Counted from the first letter of the stretch, positions 11,501 to 21,441 are shown. The stretch is DNA of 64,000 nucleotides from Chlorops oryzae (GCA_020466095.1 CM035807.1:9185697-9249696), one strand, 5' to 3'. The notes: generated by a model not told the origin, from the letters alone. A program made the numbers and translations.

Positions 11501-12553
11501 AAACCCTTAGCGACGGATAGTTTTAAAAAAATCAATAGAAATTCGAATTTGCTGACACGCGATGAATCCAATTCTTCGGGTACACAGAAACGAATGGAAT
11601 TACGTTTTCGAAAAAATCCCGATCTCTATTTCTTGCAGAATTCAAAAGTCTATAATCCAAGGGTGGCTAAGAAAATCGAAAGCAAAATCGCAAAATCCAA
11701 TTCAAGTGCTTTTGACGAGAGTAAAGTTCTTGAAAAAAATCTTGACCATAATAGTCAACGGATTTTTGAACGCAAATCAATGACTCCAACATCGTATCCC
11801 ACCAAGATAGAATTCTCAACACGAACGTCACCTTATCCATTGAATTCAGCACCAACAACTCCGGTACAAGAGACACAATCTTTAAATAAGCCATGTACAC
11901 CGTTATCCGAACGTGCACAACGACTTCAAAAGGCCAAAGAGGAATTCTTACAATGCAACTTGCCGCATCATCCAAAGGCGAGCTTTAAGCGTCGTGAACA
12001 AATTTTACGGACAAAAACCTGGGAGCAGCATAGACGTAGCGATCATAGTATTAGTTCGACGACCACAACAACAACAACAGGCGCCGATGATCATAACGGT
12101 GATGTACTCAAAAGTGCCAGTGTGAATATGATACGTGGAAGCAGTTTAATGGGCGATACAACAACACAATCCGATGCCGGTACCGATATTGACACCAGTG
12201 GTGGTCTTTATGATTCTTTGCCACGTTCGGTTTCACGGTCTGGGAAAATCTCCAGCAAATTGGGTTTTGCTACTTTAGCCTCGAAATTCCGACGATCCAA
12301 AGGAAAGGATAAAAGCAAAGAATCATGGAGTAATGATAACGCGGTCTCTGCTCTCTGTCGGCAAACTTTATTTGCTGATGTACCTGTAGCTGCCCCTCCA
12401 TATGATGTCCAGCAGGAAAGCGTTATAAAGTCTCAGTCAACACCGCAAGCTCATGTTTTACCCAGTCCATCGGCAACCCCAGCTCCAAAATTCTTGAATA
12501 AATCACTATCAGAACAGTATGTTAAGCATCCGAAGAAGGAGAGCTATGTCTAG
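5553..12553 (+). CDS. Unrecognised 1762-aa Ser/Lys-rich protein, 14 coding exons, with a repeated FxxKLxxWxxxK motif
   Basis: Exons by splice sites and phase: 5553-6110, 6186-6307, 6376-6651, 6717-6877, 6962-7266, 7326-7482, 7551-7733, 7797-8159, 8225-8399, 8470-8702, 8775-9096, 9153-9414, 9485-9605, 10503-12553. They sum to 5289 bases and stay in one frame. Introns are 56-84 bases except the last (897), which holds a mobile element. The intron at 8400-8469 uses a weak donor (GTTCGT), but only it reconciles the frames; the acceptor at 7796 is also weak. Residues 1-45 are Ser/Pro-rich; 116-125 hold CHCNRMRQEC; 130-190 look helical. F-x2-K-[LR]-x2-W-x3-[KR] occurs at residues 569-580, 624-635, 704-715 and 803-814. 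Exons 12-13 look helical; exon 14 (684 residues) is disordered, Ser/Arg/Lys-rich, with a basic patch near its end. No signal peptide, membrane segment or catalytic domain is seen. A cytoplasmic scaffold or regulator is possible, but I do not recognise the family. Confidence 0.85.
9641..10435 (+). mobile_element. INE-1/mini-me-like (Helentron-associated) element inside the last intron
   Basis: ATACCCAGCG at 9647-9656 is inverted perfectly as CGCTGGGTAT at 10388-10397 (subterminal inverted repeats). A (GTCY)n proto-microsatellite lies at about 9770-9813. The 3' end has an 8-bp-stem hairpin (AAAGTCGG / CCGACTTT, about 10401-10422) followed by TTTCTTACTTGTT. These are the features described for INE-1/DINE-1 and Helentron-associated elements of flies. 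Boxes of the type CCACGCCCACAAAT recur inside. Two copies of a segment (around 10108-10185 and 10235-10311, offset 127 bases) form an internal tandem duplication. The insertion explains why intron 13 is about ten times longer than the others. It lies in the sense direction. Confidence 0.8.
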
Positions 12554-12682
12554 TCAAGAAAGCTAATGCATTTGTACTTTTTTTTTTTTTGCTGTTTCAA
12601 TTTACATATATATTCTTTTTTTTTTTTGAAAGTATATTTAATACATACCAGTGAGCGAGCTATAAACTTTATAGTTTACATG

Positions 12683-12870
12683 AATAAAATCATTTATTTA
12701 TTTCTCTGTCGTGAGAGAATTTTTTTTTTTTATTATTCTTTTGGATCGAGTAAATCTAATATCCTCAGTTCTGTGTTCTCACGAAGTTTCGATTAAACTT
12801 GGTCATTGGAGAAACATTTTGGACAATATTTAACCCTTTCATTCGTTGCTCGATTGCATAGAACAATAAA
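12683..12870 (+). terminator. Candidate polyadenylation signals of the 5553-12553 gene
   Basis: AATAAA occurs at 12683-12688 and again at 12865-12870, 130 and 312 bases after the stop codon. Either would give a short 3' untranslated region. The second lies inside the small inverted-repeat element at 12830-13021. Confidence 0.45.
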
Positions 12871-13021
12871 GTTTCAGCTAATTTGTATTTTAAAGGCGAA
12901 TCAAAGTAACTTTCCATCCAGGTTTTCAAGCATTTAGATTTGACCTTAAATTATATTTTCTGTTTGTACGAAACCAGATACCTGTATCGAGTCAAGAAAT
13001 TATAGCGCATGAAAGGGTTAA
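12830..13021. mobile_element. piggyBac-like MITE with TTAACCCTTTCAT ends
   Basis: TTAACCCTTTCAT at 12830-12842 is perfectly inverted as ATGAAAGGGTTAA at 13009-13021, giving a 192-base non-coding element. If the outer TTAA is the duplicated target, the inverted repeats start CCCTTT, as in several piggyBac-type families. The same AAAGGGTTAA word is the core of the minisatellite arrays at 27.8-28.6 and 32.8-33.2 kb. Confidence 0.55.
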
Positions 13022-13087
13022 TTTCGTAAATGGCCATATGCAGTGAAAAATACATAAATAGTTGTTAAATTTTTAAAAAGAGACACG

Positions 13088-13221
13088 ATTCCATTAATTT
13101 CTGTTAGGTTAAATTCCATCAACAGTGTCTGTTAATTTGTGCCTAAAAGTAGGCAATATTTTTTCTTAATGAGAAATTCATATGATGGAATTTAGTTTAA
13201 CAGAAATTCGGATAATGGAAT
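13088..13221. mobile_element. Small foldback element
   Basis: The segment starting ATTCCATTAATTTCTGTTA at 13088 and ending with TAATGGAAT at 13221 has arms of about 33 bases that are imperfect reverse complements (shared words TTTCTGTTA and AAATTCCATCA). It is non-coding, and no target duplication is clear. Confidence 0.5.
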
Positions 13222-13376
13222 AAATGAGTTGACAAAGGAGTTGGGATATGTGGATAGTTATTATTTTCTTTTTTATTTTGACAGCAAAAATTCTTTTGAA
13301 TTAAGCATTGAGAATAATTATCTTTCTTTCCCATGTCTTGCTATACGAAACTTAAATTTTACCCAGCCAACCATAT

Positions 13377-13887
13377 ACGGAGTGCTCCGAAAAAGAGTTT
13401 AAAAGGACTCCTATCGGGGCTCTTCGAAGTAGTGCTTGTGCCAAGGCCTACAAAATAACGCCTAGGAGCATTTGGGGAGACTAATCGAATCATTTAAAAA
13501 ATTATCTCTGAAAGAGAGTTCAAACAGATTCTTAAGGAGGATTCTAGCAATCATGAAAGATAAATTTTGAGATACCAAAAACTAAACATTTTCCATATTA
13601 GGCTCCAGGGGCGGACTGGGGGTCAAAGGGACCACCGGGCGTTTGTAATATGGGGCCCCGTTACCTAAGAAAAAAAATAAAAAATAACAAAATCCTTACT
13701 CCATGAGTATTGATCCCAGATACAGCGCACTGGGGGCCCACCGGGCATTTACCCGGTTGTCCGTAGGCCCAGTCCGCCCCTGTTAGGCTCCGTGCTCTTT
13801 TCTCCCGAAAAAACGCTAATTTAGAGCTCCTATCGAAGCGTTTTAGGAGTATTTGAGATTCGGAAAAGGAGTCTTTAAGAGCTCCGT
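13377..13887. repeat. Dispersed repeat family R1, copy 1, interrupted by a hAT MITE
   Basis: It begins ACGGAGTGCTCCGAAAA and ends near GAGCTCCGTGCGG, so its ends are roughly inverted. Related copies lie at 19197-19557 (same orientation) and about 35335-35480 (reverse orientation). Shared internal words include TTCTCCCGAAAAAACGCT and TTTTGAGAT. It is non-coding; its class is unknown. The hAT MITE at 13606-13782 is inserted within it. Confidence 0.65.
13606..13782. mobile_element. hAT-type MITE, 177 bp, with 15-bp TIRs and an 8-bp target duplication
   Basis: CAGGGGCGGACTGGG opens the element and CCCAGTCCGCCCCTG closes it. The element is flanked by a perfect 8-base duplication TTAGGCTC at 13598-13605 and 13783-13790. 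The CAGGG terminus and 8-base duplication are hallmarks of hAT transposons. The paralogous R1 copies at about 19450 and 35425 show the uninterrupted site, which confirms both boundaries. No coding capacity. Confidence 0.92.
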
Positions 13888-14394
13888 GCGGACCCTTTTA
13901 GTTTCGCAGTAATGCGCTGTATAGACAGATCAAATGCTTGTCAGGCATGTGGGGTATTAGTGAATTCTTTCACACAACGTATACGGTGAATTTTTCACTA
14001 CACTTCGCATGCGACAAGATTTGAGTGTCTATAGAAGCTATAAGGAGTTAATGATCTTTGATATTCGATTTATTTCGAAATGAAGCATTTATCAGTTTTC
14101 AAAAATAAAAAAGCATACTTTTTGGCTTATCTGCAAGCGTGAAATTTCAATTTACAGTTTCAAAGCCACTGAAGGGGATCTCTCTTTGGTAGATTCGAAA
14201 GAGCTTAAGAGCATAAGAAATGAACCTCATTTTACTCTGCTACAAAATCCACATCATATATTAAAATAATGCTGTTTTTTTGGCCTGGAAAAGAAATGAA
14301 TTCTTTTCAAAACGAGAGAAAAATTGTTTGAAAAATTTTTAAAATACGATTTTAATTCATAATTTAAAAAAAAAAAAAAAATGAGAAAAAACTT
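13888..14394. other. Intergenic stretch between R1 and the 14395-15533 gene
   Basis: No gene or repeat recognised. The sequence immediately right of the stretch is the 3' end of the minus-strand gene, and a run of A lies at 14365-14381. Confidence 0.4.
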
Positions 14395-14399
14395 TTATT
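14394..14399 (-). terminator. AATAAA overlapping the stop codon of the minus-strand gene
   Basis: On the minus strand AATAAA occupies 14399-14394 and overlaps the TAA stop (14397-14395). If used, the 3' untranslated region would be only some tens of bases. A longer A-rich segment follows. Confidence 0.35.
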
Positions 14400-15533
14400 T
14401 CAAATCACTTAATTCGTTATTCCTCTCCGATTCGGGCAAAAGGAATTCATATTGTATCGAAGTGTTATCCACGAAAGTTATGCAGGATGTTATATTGACA
14501 ACGGTTGCTTTCATTTGTGGCAATGTCCTTGCAAAATCCTTGCCACACTGCATCGAATCGGAAACTCCTTTCGGCAGCTTATTCTGCAGATCATCGAATG
14601 CTTTGGCAGCTGTCACATACGTCTGCAATGTATTGCGGGAAATTTTCGTAAAATTCAAAATGGCCGTTACTATTTTCCCGAAAATCGTTTTTTTCGCTGC
14701 AATTTTCTTATATATCTTTGCTAAATTTAAAATGTTTCCTCTGATTGCGGTGACTGTGCTTACGGTTTTACTTTGAACCTGACGAATTAGTTGCGTCGTG
14801 TATTTATAGCAATCGATTCCGTTGTTTATATTCTGCAACGACTCATTCAGGTGTGGGACATGCGAGTATATACAGTAAGCGGCTCGACGAAATTTCACGG
14901 AGTACTGGAATACAGACGACAGGCCGCCAAGAATGATCTCGACAAGATAAGGCTTGTTCAGCTTTAAGAGTTCCGATTCAATTGACACAGATCGCCGAAT
15001 GATTTCATTGACATTCGATTGTGCCTCCTCCAAGGTTTCTTGTAGTAATTGCTTTAGATCTTCAAGCTCTAGGAGTTGCTGATTGTTCAATTCATGATTA
15101 TGCGTGTCGATATCTCCGATTAGCTCTTCGATTGTTGGCAATTTAGTCTCATACACAACATTGGATATATTTGAAGAAGTTGGCATCACAATTAAACTCT
15201 CAAAAAAGGTCGTAATAATCTTCGGAATTGTATTCCGGCCAGATTTCCTTCTGCCATGGAGCAAGATTTAGCTTGTTCTCTTTTTCTGTAGCTTCGCGAA
15301 TATAATCATACTGTTTCTGCAATTCTTCGAAGAGCGGACCTAATGAATTCGCCTCTTCAAGTGTCAGATCTTTAGCAGAATTCAGTATATTGAGTATCTC
15401 GTCGCTGCCATTCGCATACTTTAAAATATAACAAAAAGTTTTTAAGGCGATGTTTTGTGGAAAAATTAAGGTTTTAATCGACACTTACAATAGCGAGAGA
15501 GCTTAATAAGAAAATCCCCAGCAATGTATTCAT
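14395..15533 (-). pseudogene. Secreted-protein gene, two exons, with a one-base frameshift in a T6 run
   Basis: On the minus strand exon 1 (15533-15489) encodes only a 15-residue hydrophobic leader starting MNTLLGIF. A good donor (GTAAGT) follows, and the acceptor ends at 15419. Exon 2 (from 15418) reads in phase to a TGA near 15200, just after residues DYYDLF; one base over, an open frame continues for about 267 residues to the TAA at 14395-14397. The shift falls in a six-base T run in the coding sense, so a single extra T would explain it, as a real mutation or an assembly error. The product is helix-rich, with a Cys pattern around YCIYSHVP, GIDCYKY, MQCGKDF and TSCITF. A stretch starting LQTYV resembles LQTYI in the 18071-18774 gene. 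The family is unknown to me; TsetseEP/DUF725-like secreted proteins are a weak guess. Confidence 0.6.
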
Positions 15534-15818
15534 ACCGTTAGAAGTGATTTTTGTGCACTGTGAACTATCGGAATAAGTTTCAATGGCTCAATTAAATTAA
15601 AAAACAAGTGAAATTCTGGCATTATCTACAAATGCGATTGGCTTATCGAACACGATTTCGAACGATTAATCTAACTTTATCTAACTATCTAGAGGGTCTC
15701 TCGATTAGTCCGATCCATTACGTTGGTTAATGTTTTATCATGGGGGTAGAGAGGTTTTCATATAGGGCTAGGAACATGTATTCCTGCGAGTGCTTTTGAC
15801 AAAAATAAAAATATTTCT
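15534..15818. promoter_or_regulatory. Upstream region of the minus-strand secreted-protein gene
   Basis: This holds the 5' flank of the gene starting at 15533. No TATA box or initiator is clear. Nothing else is recognised. Confidence 0.25.
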
Positions 15819-16564
15819 TTAAGGGGGTCTTCTCATTGAAAACCCGTTTTTTGGACCCTTTTTAAAAAAATTCTTATTTGAAAACGCAAAGAATAATTGA
15901 AAACTTTTTTTATTTATTGTATTACAAAAGGTTCAAAGATAAATAAAAAAAATTTTTTTGCCTCGATACGTGGGCTGTTCAAAAAGTAATGAGACTTCAA
16001 AGTTGGTGGTGAAAAAAAAGGTGCCGTCACGGCGGCCACGATTCCGGGTCTCCGGAGCGTCCGAAATGGAAAAAAAAACGGGGTTATAATCAGTATAGAT
16101 GTAATTCTCGGGTGAACCTCAAGCTTAATTTTGTGATTTTTTTTGACAAAATGGCGGCCATTCAAAAAAAAATTTCAATTTCGGGCTTTTTTTTTTGTAG
16201 TTTAGTGTAAAAAAAAAATAGTAAAAAATTTTTTAAAATTATGGTCTAGGTTCACCTGAGAATTGGTGACAATTCTGCGTCGATTCCACTTTGTTTAATG
16301 AAAATCGGTTCAGTTGAACTGGAGATATCATGGCCGCCAGTTCGAAAAACGTGGTTTCGAGATAAACGCGTTTAAAGTTTGAAGCAACGCAAAAATTACT
16401 CGTTTTAGCGCAGATCTTGCTCGACAAAGAAGGCTATATCCTCTAAACTATTTCGAATTTCAAAAAATCCTTTTAGGGGCATATTCACAACTACCCAAGC
16501 TATAAATAAATGCAAAAAAAAAAAAGTCGAAAAAAAAAGTTGCTCAATGAGAAGACCCCCTTAA
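15819..16564. mobile_element. TTAA-flanked TIR element, copy A (746 bp)
   Basis: TTAAGGGGGTCTTCTCATTG at 15819 is inverted at the right end as CAATGAGAAGACCCCCTTAA ending at 16564, so the terminal inverted repeats are about 21 bases. A second copy in opposite orientation lies at 48323-49063. The 4-base TTAA at each end is compatible with a piggyBac-type target, although the repeats begin GGGGG rather than CCC, so the superfamily is open. The interior shows no transposase; short open frames are accidental. Confidence 0.8.
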
Positions 16565-16835
16565 ATCAAGGTTGAGACACCTATGAGAAGCTTTATCGAG
16601 AGGGGAGTGGTGGCTAGATTCTGAAGGGGCCGCGAATCGGGGAGTTACTCCTTTTTACGGCTGTAGAAACGGGCATATCGACATACCTCTAGGTAAGAGT
16701 GTTAACATTTTTTCGGTCAGTTTTTCGAGCCAAGTGGGCCTTAGAAAGGAAAAACCACCAGATCCCTTATTTCTCTCGGACCTGCCTATGAACCATCCCA
16801 CCAATCAACATGTGTCTTATCTTATGATACTTGTA

Positions 16836-16994
16836 CAGTGTATTCTCTCTTTGCGGACACTCCTTTTAAGCGGAAAGATCTCTTAAACGGATACTTTTTG
16901 GGAATGCTCTAGAGTTTATGCTTCTCAAATAGTTTCCTCTTAAGCGGACATATTTTTCGGTCCCGCAGGTCTCCGCTTAAGAGAGAGTACACTG
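16836..16994 (-). mobile_element. pogo/Tigger-like MITE, copy 1 (159 bp)
   Basis: Ends CAGTGTATTCTCTC and GAGAGAGTACACTG are inverted and flanked by TA on both sides. AAGCGGACA words repeat inside. It is 159 bases, the same length as the copy at 19711-19869, to which it is closely similar in the opposite orientation. TA target and CAGTG ends fit Tc1/mariner (pogo) MITEs. Confidence 0.8.
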
Positions 16995-17394
16995 TAGCTA
17001 TAAAAACAAGAATGTTTCTACTCTTATCAATGTTTAAGGGCAGAGATGTAGTAAAGATTCTTGTTAGCCCAGTCAGATACGATAGCTAAGAGCAAAATAT
17101 TTGCTTTTAAGGGAGCAAAAAATTATAAAATAGTTCATCAAGTCTCCAAAATTCAAGGCAACTGTGGACAAAAAAATTCTATCAGCAACATTTTGACTCG
17201 GTACCATAGCATAGGGTTTCTCTTAATAGATAATTATATGCCATCGGGGAAGGAAGAGCCTGTGTGAATGAGATATCATCAATAGAAGAAAATGAAGAAC
17301 GATAACGAGAGAACTAGAACCTAGCATTGGTCGAGATAAATATATAAAAACTCACTTAGAAGAATATGGGGTTTTTATATGTCATCTTTAATCA

Positions 17395-17580
17395 AGTTAC
17401 TTAAGGACCACAAAATGAAAAAGATTAAATAAAAGTTTCAAACCCAGGGGTCTCACTATACTCACTGTATGTTTCATAGACTCGATGGAGCTCAACGACC
17501 CTGAAAACATATAGAAATCATAGTGAGATCCCTGGGTCTGACACTTTAATTTTTTTTTCTGGGGCTGTTTAACTTTTGAC
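17395..17580. repeat. Dispersed repeat family R2, partial copy
   Basis: The words GGGGTCTCACTAT, CGATGGAGCTCAACGACCCTG and CTGACACTTTAATTTTTTTT match segments at about 21700-21895, 25185-25400 and, more weakly, 49075-49330. Within this copy the start and end (GGTCTCACTAT / ATAGTGAGATCC) are inverted. It is non-coding. Confidence 0.5.
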
Positions 17581-17987
17581 TTATTATTGCCATGTCTCCT
17601 TGTGATCGATTGAAGACTTTCACAATCCTCAGGATTGTTACGATATCTTTGAAGCAAAGCCATCTTAAATTGACGTAGTGGCTTGAAAGTCCCTAACATC
17701 TTTCGGTTAACCCTGATGATGATCGCTTATCGATCAACCTACGAAAATTTTCTGACTCACACTTTTGAGAGTTGAAAATTTCCAGGTAATTTTCCATTGT
17801 ATCAATATATTCTAAACTGATGACGAATGCCTCTTCAGATCTTCCGAACCTTGTTCGAAAAGCAATTAAAAAAAGTGATCAAAGTTGCGATTGATTCTAT
17901 CGATATCGAAGGCCGCGATCATCAAATAACATCACAGAATATCAAAAATTTCTTGTCGTATGAATAATTCCAAAAAAAAAAAAATTG

Positions 17988-18024
17988 ATATACTTCCGTT
18001 CGAAGACGTCGGTTTATCATCAGT
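17988..18024 (+). promoter_or_regulatory. Candidate core promoter of the 18071 gene
   Basis: A TATA-like GATATAC (17987-17993) lies about 32 bases upstream of TCAGT (18020-18024), the arthropod initiator core. A start at 18022 would give a 5' untranslated region of about 49 bases. Position and spacing fit, but this is sequence-only evidence. Confidence 0.35.
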
Positions 18025-18070
18025 ATTACGAAGTTTTCCATCCACTGAAGTCGAAAAATAAACTCGGGAA

Positions 18071-18774
18071 ATGAAGCTGCTTTTTTTAGTATCAATTTTC
18101 TTGTTCAGTGCAAGAGCCGTGAGTTCAAATTATACGATATTTTAAAAGAAAAACATGAGTCCAATTACTTTTCAATAGATCTCTGGGGAAAATGATGCTG
18201 GAACAAATTTAACGGATATGGGAGCTATGACAGGAAATTTCGACCAAACAATAGATGAATTTTTGACTAGTCCGGAATTAAAGATTGAAGGCAGTGCAGA
18301 TAATACAATGGGGTATAATCAGCTTGTGATAACGCAAGCCATGTTTAAAATAGCCGGAGCGATGCTTAATGCGAGTCAAAAGATAAAGGTTTGCCCGCAA
18401 TCCTGGACTATCGAGGATCTACGAAATCGCACCAATGACCAATTGTCCATTGTGCCTTCAATTTGAGTGATTTTAGAACGTTTTTCAACGGTGGGAGTTC
18501 GTCTGTAATGCAAGGATTACAAACGTATATCGCAGAACTGTCTCGTATATCGGAATATTGTGAGCTTTTTAGTAACACCGGCGGTTCTGTATCGTCCCGT
18601 GCAGCATGCTTTGCCCAAAAACTGGCTGAGCTCAATAGCAATATTAATCAAACGAACATTCGAGAAAATATTACGGTAGAACGTAGCATGAAACTAATGG
18701 CCACGACCCAATGTATCGTCAAAGTTGCTGAGGATTATGTTAAATTTTTGAACGAGGCTTTTAAAAATTGTTAG
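18071..18774 (+). pseudogene. Second secreted-protein gene with a signal-peptide exon and a frameshift
   Basis: Exon 1 (18071-18118) encodes a 16-residue leader starting MKLLFLVSIF, followed by GTGAGT. The acceptor ends at 18178. Exon 2 reads in phase to a TGA at 18463-18465, while the downstream frame (open from about 18439 to the TAG ending at 18774) carries the rest, including Cys at YCEL, AACFAQ, TTQCIV and the last residue. No AG acceptor with suitable phase reconciles the frames, so a one-base deletion between about 18436 and 18462 is the simplest reading. The exon layout matches the head-to-head gene at 14395-15533. LQTYI followed by a Cys about 30 residues later matches LQTYV followed by a Cys 27 residues later there, so I infer they are paralogues. 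The product is predicted secreted, about 215 residues, function unknown. It could be a decayed gene or contain a base-call error. Confidence 0.55.
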
Positions 18775-18819
18775 ATTGAGAAATTTAGAAAAAAATATTT
18801 TCCCTTTCTTTTTGCCAAA

Positions 18820-18845
18820 AATAAATACATGAAGCAATAAATAAA
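18820..18845 (+). terminator. Cluster of polyadenylation signals after the 18071 gene
   Basis: AATAAA occurs at 18820-18825, 18836-18841 and 18840-18845, from 46 bases after the stop. This supports the gene having been a normally expressed unit. Confidence 0.55.
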
Positions 18846-19196
18846 ATTTGAAATTGTCTCTAAGAACGAAGAGGATCGACCTAGTGCTTGAACGATCATC
18901 AAATTTTGGTTGACCGAAAGCCTTGCGAATGGTAAAAATAATCGAAATCGGTTAGCAATAAATGAAAAAATAGTAAATATAGCTAAAAATTAACATTAAA
19001 TCGACGGAAAGGAAAAGTACAGAGATGATTCTTGTTCGGTTGTTCAGGGCAAACTGAGAACCTAAGGGTACCATGTTATTGAAATTTATAGAGAAAAAAT
19101 GTACTATGACATGGCGACCTTGTATTCACACTTAAAACAATAGGGAATACCAGGGAGCCTTCATTTCCAAACCTCTCATTACCCAGCCATTCATAT

Positions 19197-19557
19197 TAGG
19201 AGTGCTCCGAAAAGGGAGCGTAAAAAGACCACCCATAATGGAACTATTCGAAACTTTCAGAGCCCAGCAATGGGCTCAAAAAACGTCAGCTATGAACGGT
19301 TAGGGAGACCAAAAGAGTTCAATTTTTTGTATTAAATTTAAAACTGAATAAGAGAGACCACACAGACTCTATTTGGATTATCTAATGGAGCATTCTAGGA
19401 CTCCTAAAAAATAAGTTTTAAGATCCCGAGAGGTACACTATTCCCACATTAGACTTCGTGCGCTTTTCTCCCCCCATAAAAATGCAAATTTCGAGGTCCT
19501 GTCGGAGCTTCTTTACGAGCATTTAGCTCAGGAAAAGGAGACTTGAGGAGCTCCGAG
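19197..19557. repeat. Dispersed repeat R1, copy 2 (no MITE)
   Basis: Starts AGGAGTGCTCCGAAAAGGG and ends near GAGGAGCTCCGAG. It is collinear with 13377-13887 but lacks the hAT MITE: the site reads CACATTAGACTTCGTGCGC without interruption near 19455-19475, which gives the pre-insertion structure. It is non-coding. Confidence 0.6.
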
Positions 19558-19710
19558 TTGACCTCTATTTTAGGTGGGAAGAAATAAAAACTATTTAAGA
19601 TGGTCAATATTTCAGAATTGGGGGCTTAGATCCAGCTTTTGTATGATCGATAGATCTGGGTAAAAAAGGTATGATTCCAAGAAATGGACAGAATCTCACG
19701 ATCGGATATA

Positions 19711-19869
19711 CAGTGTACTCTCTCTTAAGCGGACACCTACGGGACCGAAAAATATGTCCGCTTAAGAGGAAACTATTTGAGAAGCAGAAACTCTAAAGCA
19801 TTCCCAAAAAGTTTCCATTTAAGAGACGTGCCCGCTTAAGAGGAGGGCCCGCATGGCAAGAGTACACTG
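19711..19869 (+). mobile_element. pogo/Tigger-like MITE, copy 2 (159 bp)
   Basis: CAGTGTACTCTCTCTTAAGC at the left and AGAGTACACTG at the right are inverted, with TA duplicated outside (19709-19710 and 19870-19871). It is the same length as the copy at 16836-16994 and similar throughout in the opposite orientation. No coding capacity. Confidence 0.82.
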
Positions 19870-19871
19870 TA

Positions 19872-20624
19872 TTATTAATATTTACATGCATACTTTTAGG
19901 GTTCAATTAGAATATTTCTAGTTGTGAAGGAATCGGTCCCGGTTCAAAAAGGCAAAAATCGTTGCAAAACTTAAATTATGATAATTCTTCCTTCTAATTG
20001 AGGACCCCACTCTCACCCACGAATACCTGAAAGAGAGATACCATAAGTAAATTGTGACTAGCCAAAAATTTTAACCGTTACAAATAATTTCACCACACGT
20101 GATTGCACTCGAAAGCACGAATAAAAAGAACAGTTTCCATGAACATGCTGCGCTTAATGATATACCTTAGATGCGCGTCTCAAAGAGCGCATGCGCGCAT
20201 AATTAGATAAATAAAGGCACACTGCACTGGATACAAGAAAAAGGGCGCACTCCGATCACTCGTCCATCTGTGTCCTTTCATACATACTTTTTTTTGGGTA
20301 ATTTTTTTTGTCTTTCTCCTCTCTCTCTCTCTCTCTCTCCCTCTCTTTCTTTATGCCCTTCTCGCAGACAGTTGAAGATATTTGGAGACCTTTAGGAAAA
20401 AAAAGTTCCACTTAAGTATCTTTCCCCTTAATAATTGTGTTGTTGTTTTTGACCGGATTTCAGAGGTGCGTATAAAATTTTTGTTGTTGTTTCATTTTTT
20501 CAAAGCACTGAAGTAATCTATCCCGTGCGCATTGATCGGAAGCCAAAACAAAGCGGGCGCACTTTTTCCTTCCTCAAGGATCGGATACATCATGCCAACA
20601 ACGATACAACGAGCGCGCGCACGC

Positions 20625-20657
<33 letters not shown>

Positions 20658-21441
20658 AGAGAGACACACACGTGCACTCAGCCAAGTTTTCAGGACATGA
20701 AATAAGGATACCCATCGAAATTGGTAAGTCAAAGCAGCACCAGATGACGGCAATACGCTGCGCCCCCGTTCGCTCCCGAAAAGGTAAGATTCTTATTGCA
20801 GCATATGTTGCATTTTGGCTTGAGTCGCCGTTGATCTCTTCACGGCTCTCCTCGCAGGACTTCACCTCGCAATGATTCCGTTCGTAATTCTCATTTTATT
20901 TGTTGTTGTGTTTCATAATTTTTTTTTCCTACCTTTACAAAATTTTTTCTTCTACTTAAAAATTTTATGTTTTTTTTTTTTTGCTTTCTATGTTCCTCAA
21001 CAGTTGGTCTAGACTCTTGAGCAGACAAAGTTTTTCTCTTCGGGCACTTAAAAAAAAAATAATAAAAAAAAAATTGGTTAGATTTTTTAATGCAAGTAAC
21101 TGTTTCGTCAGGGATTCAAGGACAATGGAGACATGTGCGCGTTGATTATTTTCAGGAGAGCTGTAGAAAAAAAAGTCAAAAATCATACCTTCAATGACAA
21201 CAGCTAACTAGTCCGATGTCCAAAAAATTAAGGAAATAAAATTACAAATTTTATTATTGTCACCTTTAGTAATTCCAAGCAATGTTTTGCCATCTCCTGA
21301 TAGGTGTTTCCTAATAGATCAAACAATAGAGTCTAATTATAGTCAAAAAATGGTGCAGGGAACAGAAAAGAGTTCCCTTGGATCCTAGCTTATTCTTCAC
21401 CTGTTGGCGAACAGCCTATCGAATCAAATTATAAATAAATG
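19872..21441. other. Intergenic stretch with CT and GA microsatellites
   Basis: No gene recognised. A (CT)n tract lies at about 20319-20352 and a (GA)n tract at 20625-20652, preceded by GCGCGC. Good donor-like GTAAG words at 20723 and 20784 are not backed by a convincing coding frame. A run of T lies at about 20970-20983. Confidence 0.45.

Noticed and set aside
18389..18476. An 88-base intron reconciling the two frames of the 18071 gene
   Set aside because: GTTTGC donor and TTTTAG acceptor exist, but the phases do not match, so it does not restore the frame.
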